DNA of 64,000 bases from Anarhynchus alexandrinus (lineage: Eukaryota > Chordata > Aves > Charadriiformes > Charadriidae): positions 248,001 to 312,000 of the forward strand of contig VUYV01000075.1 of assembly GCA_008711295.1 (NCBI GenBank), written 5' to 3'. Positions 54,501 through 62,880 of this stretch are shown piece by piece. Numbering within the stretch: the first letter of the stretch is position 1; the number at the start of each line of letters is the position of its first letter. The notes beneath the pieces are model-generated. The model saw only the letters and a list, made by a program, of their open reading frames with translations, ran no database searches and was not told the origin of the DNA. The translations under genes were made by a program, and so were the position numbers.

Positions 54501-57500
54501 AATTCCCAGTAGGATAGAAATATCTTCTTTTTCAAGTGCCACTGCCACTTTGCAAGAAGACAAAAAGATCACTATTTCTTCTAACAAAGCACAATGTGTA
54601 AACAGAATGAATACTACTGCTAAGAAAAGCATACCATTTGTGTCCCAGGGTACAAGATGCAGTTAGAATAAAGACCACTACCAAGAAGCTACAACAGTGA
54701 ACAACTTTCAGTTTCTCATTTATACATAAAATGAATAGCTGGTTCTCTAACCAGGATACCAATTCTTCTATTCCAAGCTATTCAGTACAGCAAAGTTTAA
54801 GAAGAATAACACAACATCAATGCTGCTTATGCTGACTCCTATTATTTCACCACACTTGAAACTAATAATGATTTTCTAGGAACACCTATAGCTGCACTCT
54901 TCCAGACCTTAATATGAACTTCTGGCTGTCCTTCCTTTGTTGGCACCATAGAAGGACCTTTATTGTGAACACGTTAGTGTTGACATCTGTCATAGTACCC
55001 TCTTATCATCATAAAAGTACATCAGTTTGATACCAGGTTATTTACAGTCTGCCTTTAAGTCACGGGCTTGAGCTGGAAGCCAAGTCCACCATCCTCCCCA
55101 CTTAGTGCTGGGACACAGCACTATTAACACTAGCTTTGCAAAATACAGACTTAGGGAGCATATGTGCTAGACCACACTCAGTCCTGCACAGCATAATCTG
55201 GTGTGCTGCACAATGCTAATACAGTTTACATAACCCAGACTTAGCAGTTAACATTGCTTCTAGGATTAAGGTATACTAGGTAGCAACTCAGATGCAGACA
55301 ACACATAAGACTAGACACTTGAAATTTCAAGGCCAATATCAAAGCTTAATAACTACTTAAATGAAAAGCTGGCAGGATTCAAACACCGTCATTCCTCTTA
55401 CTTTTCTGACATTTTATGAACATTGTTTCTCTCCTTGTTAGTAGAAGGTGATCCCCCAAAAAACCTATACCTGCAGAACATGGAGATAGTCCACGACTGA
55501 TCTAGAGGATGCAGGTCTAAGCCTAGCTACCCTTTAACTCAAGTCCTCAGAAGAACTTATTTGTTCCAGTAAGCAACTATTAAGTGTTATTATGCTCAAA
55601 CTTCTGACAATGTTAAAAGGTTTCATTCTAGTCTCCCTTTAGACCAAAGTGCATTCTAGTAGTACCACTCCATTTGAATCAAGTAACTAGTAACAAAATT
55701 TTGGCAAGAACAGTAGTGATGAAAAAAGCTATGCAGCAATATAGTAAAGTAGTAAAAATAATTACAAATTACAGAAATGCGGGACAACAAGCTTCAATAA
55801 TTGTCATGGGATAACAAGCAGGAACAGCATGCTTATCAAGCAAAGGATATACAGAAACCAATCCAAGAAGTACCTTTATATCAAAGGTTGACCCTGCAGA
55901 GAAACGGAAAATAACTTTGAAGTACTTCAGATCATATCAAATTCTCTCTGCACCACCACCCCACAAAATGCCCATAGGGAATTCTGTGAATTGTTTCCCC
56001 AGATGCCTTGCACACCAGCTGGTTAGGATTAAACATCTTGCCTGCGGCATCTTTTAGGCCTTGAGGCCTGGCATTTTTGACAACATGATGAACAGTGTAC
56101 AATTGTGTATATCCCATGTGTTTAAGATAATCTGGAGTGCCAGAAACACTGTTAAATCCATGTACAGTAGTGATAAGGGTTAGAAGAAAGCTACAACAGC
56201 TATTCTTCAAGTTTGAAAGTTACAGCCCTAGAATCTCCTTCCTTTACAAAAATATATTCAAGACTTAAATGTTGAGATCTTTCTATGCCTCTGATTTTCT
56301 GTTATTTTAATACATTTAGTACATATAAATCACAAGCCTACTTGCAGAATACTAAGTGCTAGCAAGCACTTCGCATCACAAAGATGACAAGAACTTTGTA
56401 CAAACCCTGTAATTGCAATGGATGCAGTCAGATACTGACCTCACTGTGAATGACACCATGCAAGTGAAGCAAAGTACCTCCCCAAAGGAAAAAAAAAACC
56501 AAAACAACAAAAACACAAAACCCCTAAACAAACAGTTTTGTTTTCACTTGCACCAAAACACACTATAAGATGAATTTTCATGGTAGGGTTCTGTCTGGAC
56601 TTGAAAATGTGTGTGTGGACTAAGCCAACAGTTTATTCTGAATTAGTGTTTTTCCAGAACCTGGCTTTAAGTGCCCTGTCCAAATGAACAAATTCCTGTT
56701 TGAAGCGCCTCAGTCTTTTATTCATCTTTAACATAAGGACCACGTAGGTTCTTTCATTATCTGAGAAAGTACTTTGGATTTGCTAATCAGTGGAGGGCTT
56801 CAACTATCTTGAAAGACAGCAAATTCTCCTCTGACAAGACGTTAGTGTTTCAGCAAAAACACATGGCAACTTCTGAATTTTTAGATAAAAACATAACTCT
56901 CAAACTTCAATTACAAGCTAATTTCTGAAAAAGAGAAAGGATCTCTTTGAATACAGTAGCTGTCAGCTACAGTACTTTTAATGCTGTTTAACAATTGCCA
57001 TCAGAACACCAACTTGTTTTGCTCCTATGCTACTGTTAAGGTGTTAACTATTAAGTATCTTATTAGTTTCAAGACTGGTCTTCCAAGAATGTGTCCCATT
57101 CTGCAAAACATGTTTTTCTAACAAGTACAGAAACCTGTAGCATGAAAATTTGGTTTCCTACACATTCACACTTACTACCTGGTAATAACCTGAAGATAAG
57201 TTTTCTGTTATCAGCTTTGTTGTTTGGTGTCCTTCAAAAAAGTTGTAGGAAAATTTTAAGAAACAGGAAAAGGTGTACAGCAACCTTACCCATCATCAAA
57301 TGTAGTGATTCAGCTCAGTGATACTGAAAATGTATGCTGCCAAAATGAGTTTACTGCTTGAACAGTGCATTATGAGAATTCCTGTATACAGTAAGAAAAA
57401 GTTTAATAAGAAGATGCCTAAGTTGACTTATATAGTCCTGAAAGAAATAACTCTCCAGCTCCTTATGGCTGATGTAACAGCCCTTTTCTAATATCACCCT

Positions 57501-60500
57501 CAGACACACGGAGTTAAGCCCATTAACTTTTACCATTTCCTAGGACTACTCTTTAGAATTCAAATCTGTATTACTGGACCTACAGTACAAGCTTCCTTTT
57601 TTAAAAAGCTGAAACATTTTCTTCCATTTATAGAAACAAGACGAGGAGCTCAAACTTAATTAAACTCAAATGAGTTTACTCTTGACACTGCAGCAGGTAG
57701 TTTATGGATATATGAGAAGGAAAAGGGGTATATTTTGCTTTCTATGAGAAAATACACTGTCATGGCAGAACACATAATTGTGCAGTTCTTGGTGGTATTT
57801 TAGGAGCTGATGCCTGTTCAAAATGTAATTTACACTTCTTAGAGATTAGGAAACTTTCGGATGAGGCTTCAGTTCAGCTGAATAATAAAGCCATAAATAA
57901 ATTTCTTATTGCTTCGGAACTTCCCCCTACCCAACTCCTTAAAAAAAAAAACCAAACAAAAAAACAAACCCCAAACCAACAACCTAAACCTTTATGTTCT
58001 CTCTCAGCACTACACAAACAATTCCAATTAAATAAAGAATGCTACTCTTCATTAATCTCTTCTAGTTCTTCTTTATGGGATCTACTACAAAGCAATCGAC
58101 CAAGACACATGAAGACAAAGTATAGTACATGAGTTAGCGATCAAGTATACCAAGTAACAGTGGCTTTTAATGGAAGCTCTCCCTTTGCCTGCTTTTAGCC
58201 AATACAATAATAAACTGAGCATCTGGTAACTTTCTGCATTTCACTAGAACAGGAAACAATAGTGTGAACATAAAGGAAAAAAGCAAGTAAATCAATTGTC
58301 ATGCCCTGCTGTCTGGCTAGTGATTACGCATAAAATACAAGTTGCTATTATTATGAAGTCAATCTAGACAAACTCTAGGCTGGAATTGTGATATCTTGAA
58401 ACTAAGAAGTGGGGACTCCAAGTTGTCAAGCTAGATTTGAAAATTAATATTTATGAAATCAAGACAAAGCTTCAGAATAAATGTTTTGCAGCAAAACAGT
58501 AGTCATGTTGTTACTCCTGTGGGTTGAAAGGTAAGTATATCAATTCAATACACACCAACAACAGACAAGAAGTAACCTATACTCTTGAACATCCTCAGGC
58601 CTAATCTCTCTACCCTTACCAACCTGTGAAAGCTTCCCTGGGACACCAGGAGGTTTGGCCAGTGTATTGAGTTAGATATCAAAGTCTGTAGAGTGACTGG
58701 GAGTGATGACCACTTACAACTTACCAGTATTATTAAATGATATGAATTTATAGTCCTATAGCAGAAACAGCATGCCTCTTAACAACTCCTCTGATGTAAG
58801 GCAGATCATATATGCAATGCTTAGTTTTGTCGGACACCACATCATTTTCTATCCAGTTTTGTTTTTTTTTATAGCTCAACAGAAAGGCTAGAAATTAGAT
58901 TGAACTGAACTGCAAATTTAAAAAAAAGAACCTCAGGTTGGGGGCAGGGGTGCTATTCTTGCATAGAGGGCATTGTCTATTATAAATCAAGACCTCCTTA
59001 GAAAGGAAGCATTGAGTGTACCATGCAGTACCAAAACAATTACTTTGTTAATATGCAGATTCAGTGGAGCCAAATTTGAGTCTTGTACTAACAATAGTGC
59101 CTGGTATCATTAGACAAAGGAATATTTTCAGTCAAGGCAGTATGTTATAAAAATAACACTGCAAACAAATGCAGGGACTTACATTTGTCCAAAATTAGAT
59201 TGCATTTAACAGTGGAAGGGGCCTGTTACTGAAAGCACGGCATCAGAAGCATCAACACCTGGTTTAGGTTACCTCTGGCAAAAGTTAAACCAGAGGTATC
59301 CAGCAACCATGATCTATTTAGTAAACTAAATAGCCTTTGTAAACTAACTCTTCTGATAGAATGCTAGATTTTTCTTTTAATATGAAGTGTGAGATTCACT
59401 AATGACACTGGGTTAGTCATGGCTATCTGACCTACCTATCCAAGTTTTGGCTTTTACAATTATTTCTCTTTCATTCACCACCTCTAAATATAGGTCCTCC
59501 CCTACACTGGACACTGCTTAGTGAACACAAGGACATTATCAGAAACTACTTTTTATCATAAGGCTACTTCTAGCTTTTCCACCACCTCTAGTTTGTTCAT
59601 GCCTATTAAGAAATGCAAGAATATAGATACTAGCCCTAACCTTATTGCATAGGACAGGCAAAACTTCAGAAAGCAAGAATCACTTGTTTTGACTTTTCCT
59701 TATTTATGTGGCACCCACTGAAGCAAACATAACATGTAAATTAGTTGCAACACAGATCAGTATTGCATGATGTTTGAAAGTATAGCTCAAAACCAGGATA
59801 GATATACCAAATCTAATCAGCTGTACTGGATATAGAATTTTAAGATGCCTTCCATTCTGCAGTTTTAAAGAACAAGGGCAATATTGCTCTTGACAGAAAA
59901 ATTATTGGAAATAGAAAACAATTCATTTTTCATTTTGTGTCAGGGATGTATGACTTCTAAAAAGCAAGAGCTGCAAGGAGCCAAGACAGTCTTGGGAGTT
60001 TAGGCCACCTAACTGTTAGCGCTAATGACACAAAAACATTGACATTTTTTGTTCAGTGCTGCTGCTTCACTCCACTCCCAGCACCTCCTGTAGGGAAACT
60101 AATTACTTGTATAATAACACCACAAACAGGTCTAATAAGTAAGAAACAAACTTACTACTCTGGTTCCTGAGGATCGACGTGTTGCTCTAACATTAGAAAT
60201 GTTCCTTGAGCTGGCTGGAGTTGCCAATGGAAGAGTAGTAGAAAGTTGAGGAGGGTTGAAAGACATCAGAGGCAATCTGGTATCTCCTAACATGCATTGT
60301 TTGGAATTGGAATTTTTATTAGCAAACCTCTCATTTTTACTATTTCCTGAATCTCCACTACCAATCTCCGTTTTCTCCTCATTCTTGATTCTTCTCAAGC
60401 AGTCCTTTAGTGTCAGCTGAGTTGCAGGCTGACTCAACCAGCACAAAAAGAGTTCATCCACCTTCATTTTCAGTACAGGTTGCAGAACTTTTCCAGGTGA

Positions 60501-60503
60501 CAT
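9397..60503 (-). CDS. PPP2R3B: PP2A B'' regulatory subunit PR70/PR48, full coding span (13 exons)
   Basis: This is a regulatory B'' subunit of protein phosphatase 2A. It docks on the A scaffold and C catalytic subunits and directs the phosphatase to nuclear cell-cycle substrates such as Cdc6, with Ca2+ bound through EF-hands (family knowledge). Coding exons on the minus strand, in order: 60503-60156, 29203-29018, 27254-27151, 26591-26489, 25751-25677, 22211-22125, 21700-21544, 19585-19537, 18248-18159, 17458-17283, 14018-13900, 13815-13709 and 9541-9397. All junctions are GT-AG and in phase, giving 1746 bases or 581 residues plus stop, against 575 in human. The N-terminus [19 protein letters not shown] and the C-terminal acidic tail after [20 protein letters not shown] identify PPP2R3B rather than PPP2R3A or PPP2R3C. 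EF-hand loops are at residues 335-346 and 409-420. I see no frameshift or premature stop. Mammals keep this gene in the pseudoautosomal region beside SHOX. Confidence 0.97.
9542..13708 (-). other. PPP2R3B: PPP2R3B intron 12-13
   Basis: A 4.2-kb AT-rich intron. I see no exon, known repeat or RNA gene. There is a short A run near 10424. Confidence 0.6.
13709..13815 (-). CDS. PPP2R3B: PPP2R3B exon 12
   Basis: Encodes 499-533 plus two bases of Gly534 ([20 protein letters not shown], then DILVAEEAA). The acidic linker and the [19 protein letters not shown] block match PPP2R3B. Confidence 0.95.
13900..14018 (-). CDS. PPP2R3B: PPP2R3B exon 11
   Basis: Completes Gly459 and encodes 460-498 ([20 protein letters not shown], then [10 protein letters not shown] and MLR). 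This is core sequence typical of the family, with acceptor TTCTTTACAG and donor CGG|GTGAGT. Confidence 0.95.
14019..17282 (-). other. PPP2R3B: PPP2R3B intron 10-11
   Basis: A 3.3-kb AT-rich intron with no supported feature. The open frames in it are short and lack splice-site or codon support. Confidence 0.6.
17283..17458 (-). CDS. PPP2R3B: PPP2R3B exon 10 (second EF-hand)
   Basis: Completes Ser400 and encodes 401-458 plus the first base of Gly459. It carries WFRCM followed by a canonical EF-hand loop D409-L-D411-G-D413-G-A-L-S417-M-Y-E420, with all Ca2+ ligands present. LEYFYEEQC and the QMLDLVKP stretch follow. Confidence 0.96.
18159..18248 (-). CDS. PPP2R3B: PPP2R3B exon 9, with a possible tandem acceptor
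   Basis: Completes Arg370 and encodes 371-399 plus two bases of Ser400 ([20 protein letters not shown], then SEEDKKTPT). The acceptor CTTCAAG|AGGTAG matches the family sequence TRGRK. A second AG six bases downstream would remove Gly-Arg without shifting the frame. Confidence 0.93.
19537..19585 (-). CDS. PPP2R3B: PPP2R3B exon 8 (49-base microexon-like)
   Basis: Completes Ala354 and encodes 355-369 plus two bases of Arg370 ([15 protein letters not shown]). It was too short for a long-ORF search and was found by homology. The acceptor is TTATTCACAG and the donor AACAAG|GTATTT. Confidence 0.93.
21544..21700 (-). CDS. PPP2R3B: PPP2R3B exon 7 (first EF-hand)
   Basis: Encodes residues 302-353 plus the first base of Ala354 ([20 protein letters not shown], then [10 protein letters not shown]). 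The first EF-hand loop is D335-T-D337-H-D339-L-Y-I-D343-R-K-D346. Its last position is Asp where canonical loops have Glu, as is usual for this family. Confidence 0.96.
22125..22211 (-). CDS. PPP2R3B: PPP2R3B exon 6
   Basis: Encodes residues 273-301 ([18 protein letters not shown], then [10 protein letters not shown]), phase 0 at both ends. The variants YTVN, GKIT and LRKSNFLQ are closer to the PPP2R3A form than the human PPP2R3B residues are, which suggests they are ancestral. Confidence 0.95.
22212..25676 (-). other. PPP2R3B: PPP2R3B intron 5-6
   Basis: A 3.5-kb AT-rich intron. The only structured element noticed is an alternating purine-pyrimidine stretch (GTATGTATGCATAC...ACACATATGTATATATG) near 24124-24166. 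Confidence 0.6.
25677..25751 (-). CDS. PPP2R3B: PPP2R3B exon 5
   Basis: Encodes residues 248-272 ([18 protein letters not shown] through RYITT), phase 0 at both ends, with acceptor TTTTTTTGTAG. This is part of the helical core shared by all B'' subunits. Confidence 0.95.
26489..26591 (-). CDS. PPP2R3B: PPP2R3B exon 4
   Basis: Completes Lys213 and encodes residues 214-247 ([20 protein letters not shown] through FIPFLQ). The acceptor is TTACATTTCAG and the donor CAA|GTAAAT. Confidence 0.95.
27151..27254 (-). CDS. PPP2R3B: PPP2R3B exon 3
   Basis: Encodes residues 179-212 plus two bases of Lys213 ([19 protein letters not shown], then FVAMWR). It matches the conserved B'' core. The donor is GGCGGAA|GTAAGT. 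Confidence 0.95.
29018..29203 (-). CDS. PPP2R3B: PPP2R3B exon 2 (common to both isoforms)
   Basis: Encodes residues 117-178, phase 0 at both ends. It contains the conserved IPTFYFPRG segment (133-141), typical of B'' subunits, followed by a helical stretch ending MGKVAK. Because it starts in phase 0 it can accept either coding exon 1 or the alternative first exon at 45156-45302. Confidence 0.95.
31171..31186. repeat. Poly(A) tract
   Basis: Sixteen A in a row, intronic, with no retrocopy body visible upstream. Confidence 0.8.
32395..33297 (-). mobile_element. 5'-truncated CR1 LINE, reverse transcriptase C-terminal part
   Basis: The minus strand encodes a long uninterrupted piece of the CR1 ORF2 reverse transcriptase, starting in the catalytic core ([19 protein letters not shown], with the FADD active-site motif). 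It runs through [20 protein letters not shown] and [20 protein letters not shown] to a premature stop at 32577. The remaining C-terminal sequence continues in another frame ([20 protein letters not shown]), so the copy is frameshifted near its end. The 3' UTR follows to about 32395 (GTTGGAAGGGACCTCTAGAG on the plus strand). The copy is 5' truncated, as most CR1 copies are, and is inserted in the same orientation as PPP2R3B. It cannot move by itself. Confidence 0.95.
37891..37948. repeat. T/G-rich simple repeat
   Basis: A run of T with GTTTGG and GTTG interruptions on the plus strand. Low complexity, no family assigned. Confidence 0.7.
38596..38671. repeat. Local direct repeat next to the CR1 fragment
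   Basis: Three copies of AGTGGCATCTA(GTAAGGC) lie within 76 bases, with TAGTAGTGGTAGG filler, directly abutting the truncated 5' end of the CR1 copy. They may be slippage products or part of the insertion junction. Confidence 0.75.
38672..38847 (+). mobile_element. Short CR1 3' fragment with octamer tail
   Basis: This is the final coding codons and 3' UTR of a CR1 element in plus orientation (GAGGTTGTTGAGTCCCCATC, then GAGGTGTTCAAGGCCAGGCT). It ends with the diagnostic avian CR1 repeat ATTCTATG-ATTCTATG at 38829-38844. It is heavily 5' truncated and opposite in orientation to the host gene. Confidence 0.95.
41859..41884. repeat. Poly(T) tract
   Basis: Twelve T, one C, thirteen T. A homopolymer in the large intron, liable to length error in assembly. 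Confidence 0.8.
44297..44319. repeat. Poly(A) tract, interrupted
   Basis: An A run broken by one G, about 840 bases 3' (in gene orientation) of the alternative first exon. Confidence 0.75.
45156..45302 (-). CDS. PPP2R3B: Alternative first coding exon of PPP2R3B (PR72-type N-terminus)
   Basis: A 49-codon exon lies near the middle of the 31-kb intron, reading [20 protein letters not shown] and then [20 protein letters not shown] to the donor GTCCAG|GTTTGT. From family knowledge, the peptide from the second Met onward closely matches the unique N-terminus of PR72, the short isoform of the paralogue PPP2R3A. It ends in phase 0, so it splices in frame to exon 2 (29203) and would give a protein of about 514 residues lacking the PR70-specific 116 residues. 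Translation could begin at Met1 (45302) or Met6 (45287); Met6 lines up with the PR72 start. The exon has no acceptor role here. I infer its own promoter just upstream. Coding conservation makes a chance match very unlikely. Confidence 0.88.
45303..45420 (-). promoter_or_regulatory. PPP2R3B: Putative internal promoter and 5' UTR of the PR72-type isoform
   Basis: About 110 bases upstream of the alternative ATG the minus strand reads CTCTTATAATATCAC, a TATA-like element (plus 45411-45418). A CAGCTG E-box follows near 45390. There is no CpG island, unlike the main promoter, which suits a tissue-restricted promoter. PR72 of the paralogue is muscle and heart biased, so a similar pattern is possible but not shown by the sequence. 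Confidence 0.35.
47361..47418. repeat. 58-base hairpin with about 21-bp stem
   Basis: CTGAACTCCATTTTGGAAAA (from 47361) pairs with the sequence ending CAAAATGGAGCTCAG (to 47417). There is one mismatch, a one-base bulge and a loop of about 15 bases (TCATAGATTTCCCTC). The size is like a microRNA precursor or a small inverted-repeat remnant. I do not recognise it as a known microRNA. Confidence 0.6.
50594..50664. repeat. T/G-rich simple repeat with (GTTT)n
   Basis: A run of T broken by GGTTGGG, GTTTGGG and a (TTTG)n core on the plus strand, similar in style to the tract at 37891. Confidence 0.75.
56489..56534. repeat. A/C-rich simple repeat
   Basis: An A tract with CC and CAAC interruptions, the complement in style of the T/G tracts at 37891 and 50594. 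Confidence 0.7.
57941..57990. repeat. A/C-rich simple repeat
   Basis: Twelve A, then CCAAACAAAAAAACAAACC and similar, in the same style as 56489-56534. Confidence 0.7.
60156..60503 (-). CDS. PPP2R3B: PPP2R3B coding exon 1 (PR70-specific N-terminus)
   Basis: Encodes residues 1-116. It starts at the ATG at 60503-60501 ([19 protein letters not shown]), has a conserved helical start (KDCLRRIK near residue 40), then a Ser/Asn-rich, probably disordered linker ([18 protein letters not shown]). It closes with [10 protein letters not shown] at donor AGAGTA|GTAAGT. The start is chosen because it matches the family's N-terminus. In mammals this extension makes the long PR70 form and carries the substrate-recruiting region. 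The linker is where bird and mammal sequences differ most. Confidence 0.95.
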
Positions 60504-60606
60504 TTTCTACCAGTTTCCTTTTTTGTTGTATCAAATTAAAAATAAAGGTTTGACAATCATCTACTTATTCCAACTGACTTTCAGTGTTTCACAGACTCCA
60601 GGGTTC
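60504..60606 (-). other. PPP2R3B: 5' UTR part of PPP2R3B exon containing the main start codon
   Basis: A strong acceptor (TAGTATTTTTCTTAACAG, ending at 60607) precedes 103 bases of leader before the ATG at 60503. Within it, ATG at 60560-60558 opens a nine-codon upstream ORF that stops at 60533-60531, 27 bases before the main start. Confidence 0.6.
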
Positions 60607-62158
60607 CTGTTAAGAAAAATACTATTATTTAATCTTACAGTTTTAACAAGTGTTGATATTTACTCCCTCAAGATACCAACAGATGTTGTGAGATACACGC
60701 TAACATGTGACTACAACAACATCTCATAAGTGGAAGCCATTAATCAGAGTCAAACCCAGAGGATTTCTTTTTAAAAGCATATTGTGCAAATGATGAAACT
60801 CTGAGTGCAGTTTCTTTCTCTCCAAATAGAGCTATCTAACAGTCCCCAAGAACACATATTAAATAGACATTTCTTATGACAAATAGCCTTGAAGAGACTT
60901 CTAATTGAACCTGCTAAGAACTAAATGGGTTTGCAGTTTATGCAAAGCCTTGGTGATAGCACAATTAAGATTTCAGAAGAAAGCCTTTCAGTCAAGAGAT
61001 TTAGTGCTAAGACCGAAGGCTCAATTTTCCTTCTGAAGCCTGCGCTTCAGATTTAAAATCTTGCATTGCATATTGCAGCACAGGATGCATTTTCCAATGA
61101 GTGATGCCCAGCTGAATTCCTGAAGATCCTTCCTCAGGATTTGATTTGACTGCCCACTTGGTACCACACAGTCATTTGATATTTAAAAACTGATCTATTT
61201 GACATTCACTTTTACAGTTCTTAAAGCCAATGTGAAACCCAGCATGACTCAAGAACTGGGATAGTATGATTTCAGGTTTAGTTGCTCACCTGAAATAAAG
61301 AGAATACGTATTTTTTTGGAGAGGCAGAGGACTGGAGCTAAATACTGAGAACAGAACCCAAGTTACTATTGTCATCTCTGCAGTCAAATTACTTAATGAT
61401 TTGGTACAGTTTAACTCAACTCCATGCTTCCTCCTGATTTGTTTTTTTAAAGCCTTTAGCAATATTTGATCCATTCGTAGAAGGCAGCAAAGATATGCAA
61501 GTGTTTTGCTGAAGAAGCCTTAAAATGAGCACTTGAGTTTGGAAATCAACTCCTAGCAACTGAATACACTATTAAAAACAAAGCTCAGCCTCCATCCCAT
61601 GGCAGAGCTCTAAGCCTTATAACGCTGCACCAGTTAAATTCTTTAAACCTTTACGTTTAATAACTTCACAGCTAAGTTCCTCCGCTGCTGATGCTGAAGG
61701 CCACGCCGTCTCACGAGTTTTTCAGACCAGCGCCTTCACAGCGCCGGCGGCGGTGCCAGCCAGCCTCAGGCAGCCCTTGCCCGGCCTGGAGGCCCAGCGC
61801 TACCGCCCGCCGGGCTCCCCTGACAGACCGGAGGCCGCCGCAGGCCGGAGAGGGGAGAGGCCTCCCGCCGGCCGCGGGGTGGCAGCGACGACCACGGCCA
61901 CCCTCCGGGAGGGGAACCGGGAAACCGCCGCCGCCACCACCACCACACACCTGCTCCCCCTGGAGACGGCGGGCGGGCGGAGGGACAAAGCCCAGCCCCT
62001 TTCCCCGCACCCCCCAGCGGCTCAGAGGCGACGTGGCTTCGCGCCGCTACCAGGCGACCCCCACACGGGGGGACGCGAAGGGACACGGGTGAGGGCGGCC
62101 GGGGGCGCGCGCGCGCACGGCCGCCAGCCCGCGAGGACAACGGCCGCAAGCCACTCAC

Positions 62159-62257
62159 CTGCCGCGCGCCGCGCCGCACCATACCACACCATACCATACC
62201 ATATCGCCCCTCCCGCCGCTGCCTTCAAATCCGCGCCTCCTTCCGGCCCGCCCCGCA
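62159..62257 (-). other. PPP2R3B: Non-coding first exon of PPP2R3B (leader)
   Basis: The minus strand has a near-consensus donor CGGCAG|GTGAGTGG, with the last exon base at 62159, inside the CpG island. It is the best partner for the acceptor at 60607. The transcription start is not visible. I place the right edge at the TCTCGCGAGA element, which usually sits near start sites. The exon would carry a (TATGG)n repeat with several upstream ATGs. Confidence 0.5.
62179..62204. repeat. (CCATA)n pentanucleotide repeat in the PPP2R3B leader
   Basis: About five units of CCATA, one varied to CCACA, lie on the plus strand. On the transcribed minus strand this is TATGG repeated, putting ATG triplets in all three frames inside the leader exon. 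Confidence 0.8.
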
Positions 62258-62267
62258 TCTCGCGAGA
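62258..62267. promoter_or_regulatory. TCTCGCGAGA palindromic promoter element
   Basis: This is an exact copy of the 10-base palindrome TCTCGCGAGA, a known conserved core-promoter element of vertebrate TATA-less genes linked to ZBTB33-type binding and bidirectional activity. It sits about 100 bases upstream of the leader-exon donor. Confidence 0.75.
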
Positions 62268-62305
62268 CCTCCCCTCAGCCGACGGCGCCGGCGACGCGGC
62301 GGACG

Positions 62306-62319
62306 GTCACTATGGTAAC
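62306..62319. promoter_or_regulatory. X-box-like (RFX) site
   Basis: GTCACTATGGTAAC is an imperfect inverted repeat close to the RFX consensus GTNRCC-N-RGYAAC, with one mismatch in the left half. It lies between the TCTCGCGAGA element and the CRE. Confidence 0.4.
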
Positions 62320-62342
62320 GAAGGCGTTTCCTGCGTGCGTCG

Positions 62343-62350
62343 TGACGTCA
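62343..62350. promoter_or_regulatory. Consensus CRE
   Basis: This is a perfect palindromic TGACGTCA, the full CREB/ATF site, about 75 bases upstream of the TCTCGCGAGA element in the PPP2R3B CpG island. Confidence 0.6.
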
Positions 62351-62880
62351 CGGCGGAGGAGGGCTGGTTGGGTCTTCCCCCCTCGCCCCCTCTATGCCTT
62401 CCCAGCAGCCCTTGCGGCGGGAGCGCGGAGGCGGCGGTGGGCGGCGGCCCGGGGGTCCGCCTCTGTCAGGGCGCCGTGAGGGGCGGTGGGCACGGCCCCG
62501 GCCCCCTGCTCCCCCTGCCGCCGCCCGGGAGCTGCTGGGCCCAGCTCGGCCTCCGCCTTGGAGGGCCCCCTGGGGGCCGAGGCAGCTGCGCCGTGCCGTG
62601 AGGGGCGGGGTGGAGAGCCTGAGGAGCGCGGGCGGGCGCGCGGGTGGGCGGGACGGCGGGTTGGGCCTCCCGCCCCGAAAGACTGCGGGTTCTGCCACCA
62701 GCCCGGTGCCTCGGCGCTCCGGGGTGGGACGTGTGCGGTTGCCGCGGTGCGGCCTGTCCCTGGTGCCAGGGCCTCCCCGGGGCTGTCACCTGCGCCGGGT
62801 GTACCGGACAGGTGTGACAAGACCTCGGTTTCTGACCGGTGGCTCGCAGCGAGCGCCTCGCTGGCCGGTTTTGTGAGGAG

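Larger units (their letters stand above)
45421..60155 (-). other. PPP2R3B: PPP2R3B large intron, 5' half
   Basis: About 14.7 kb between coding exon 1 and the alternative first exon. It is AT-rich, with a hairpin at 47361-47418 and three A/C- or T/G-rich simple repeats. No exon is supported. Confidence 0.6.
61690..62880. promoter_or_regulatory. PPP2R3B: CpG island, PPP2R3B main promoter
   Basis: GC- and CpG-dense sequence begins abruptly at about 61.69 kb and fades by 62.88 kb, in a window otherwise AT-rich and CpG-poor. It covers the leader exon donor and has no clear TATA box. This is the expected promoter of a broadly expressed gene and may fire in both directions. It includes a (GC)n run near 62105-62116 with Z-DNA potential and a CCACC run near 61935. 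Confidence 0.8.

Noticed and set aside
61753..62601. Open frame of 282 codons on the plus strand in the CpG island, with other long frames on both strands nearby
   Set aside because: GC-rich DNA has few stop codons, so long frames arise on all six frames. The peptide is Pro/Arg/Ala-rich with no domain and overlaps the promoter and leader.
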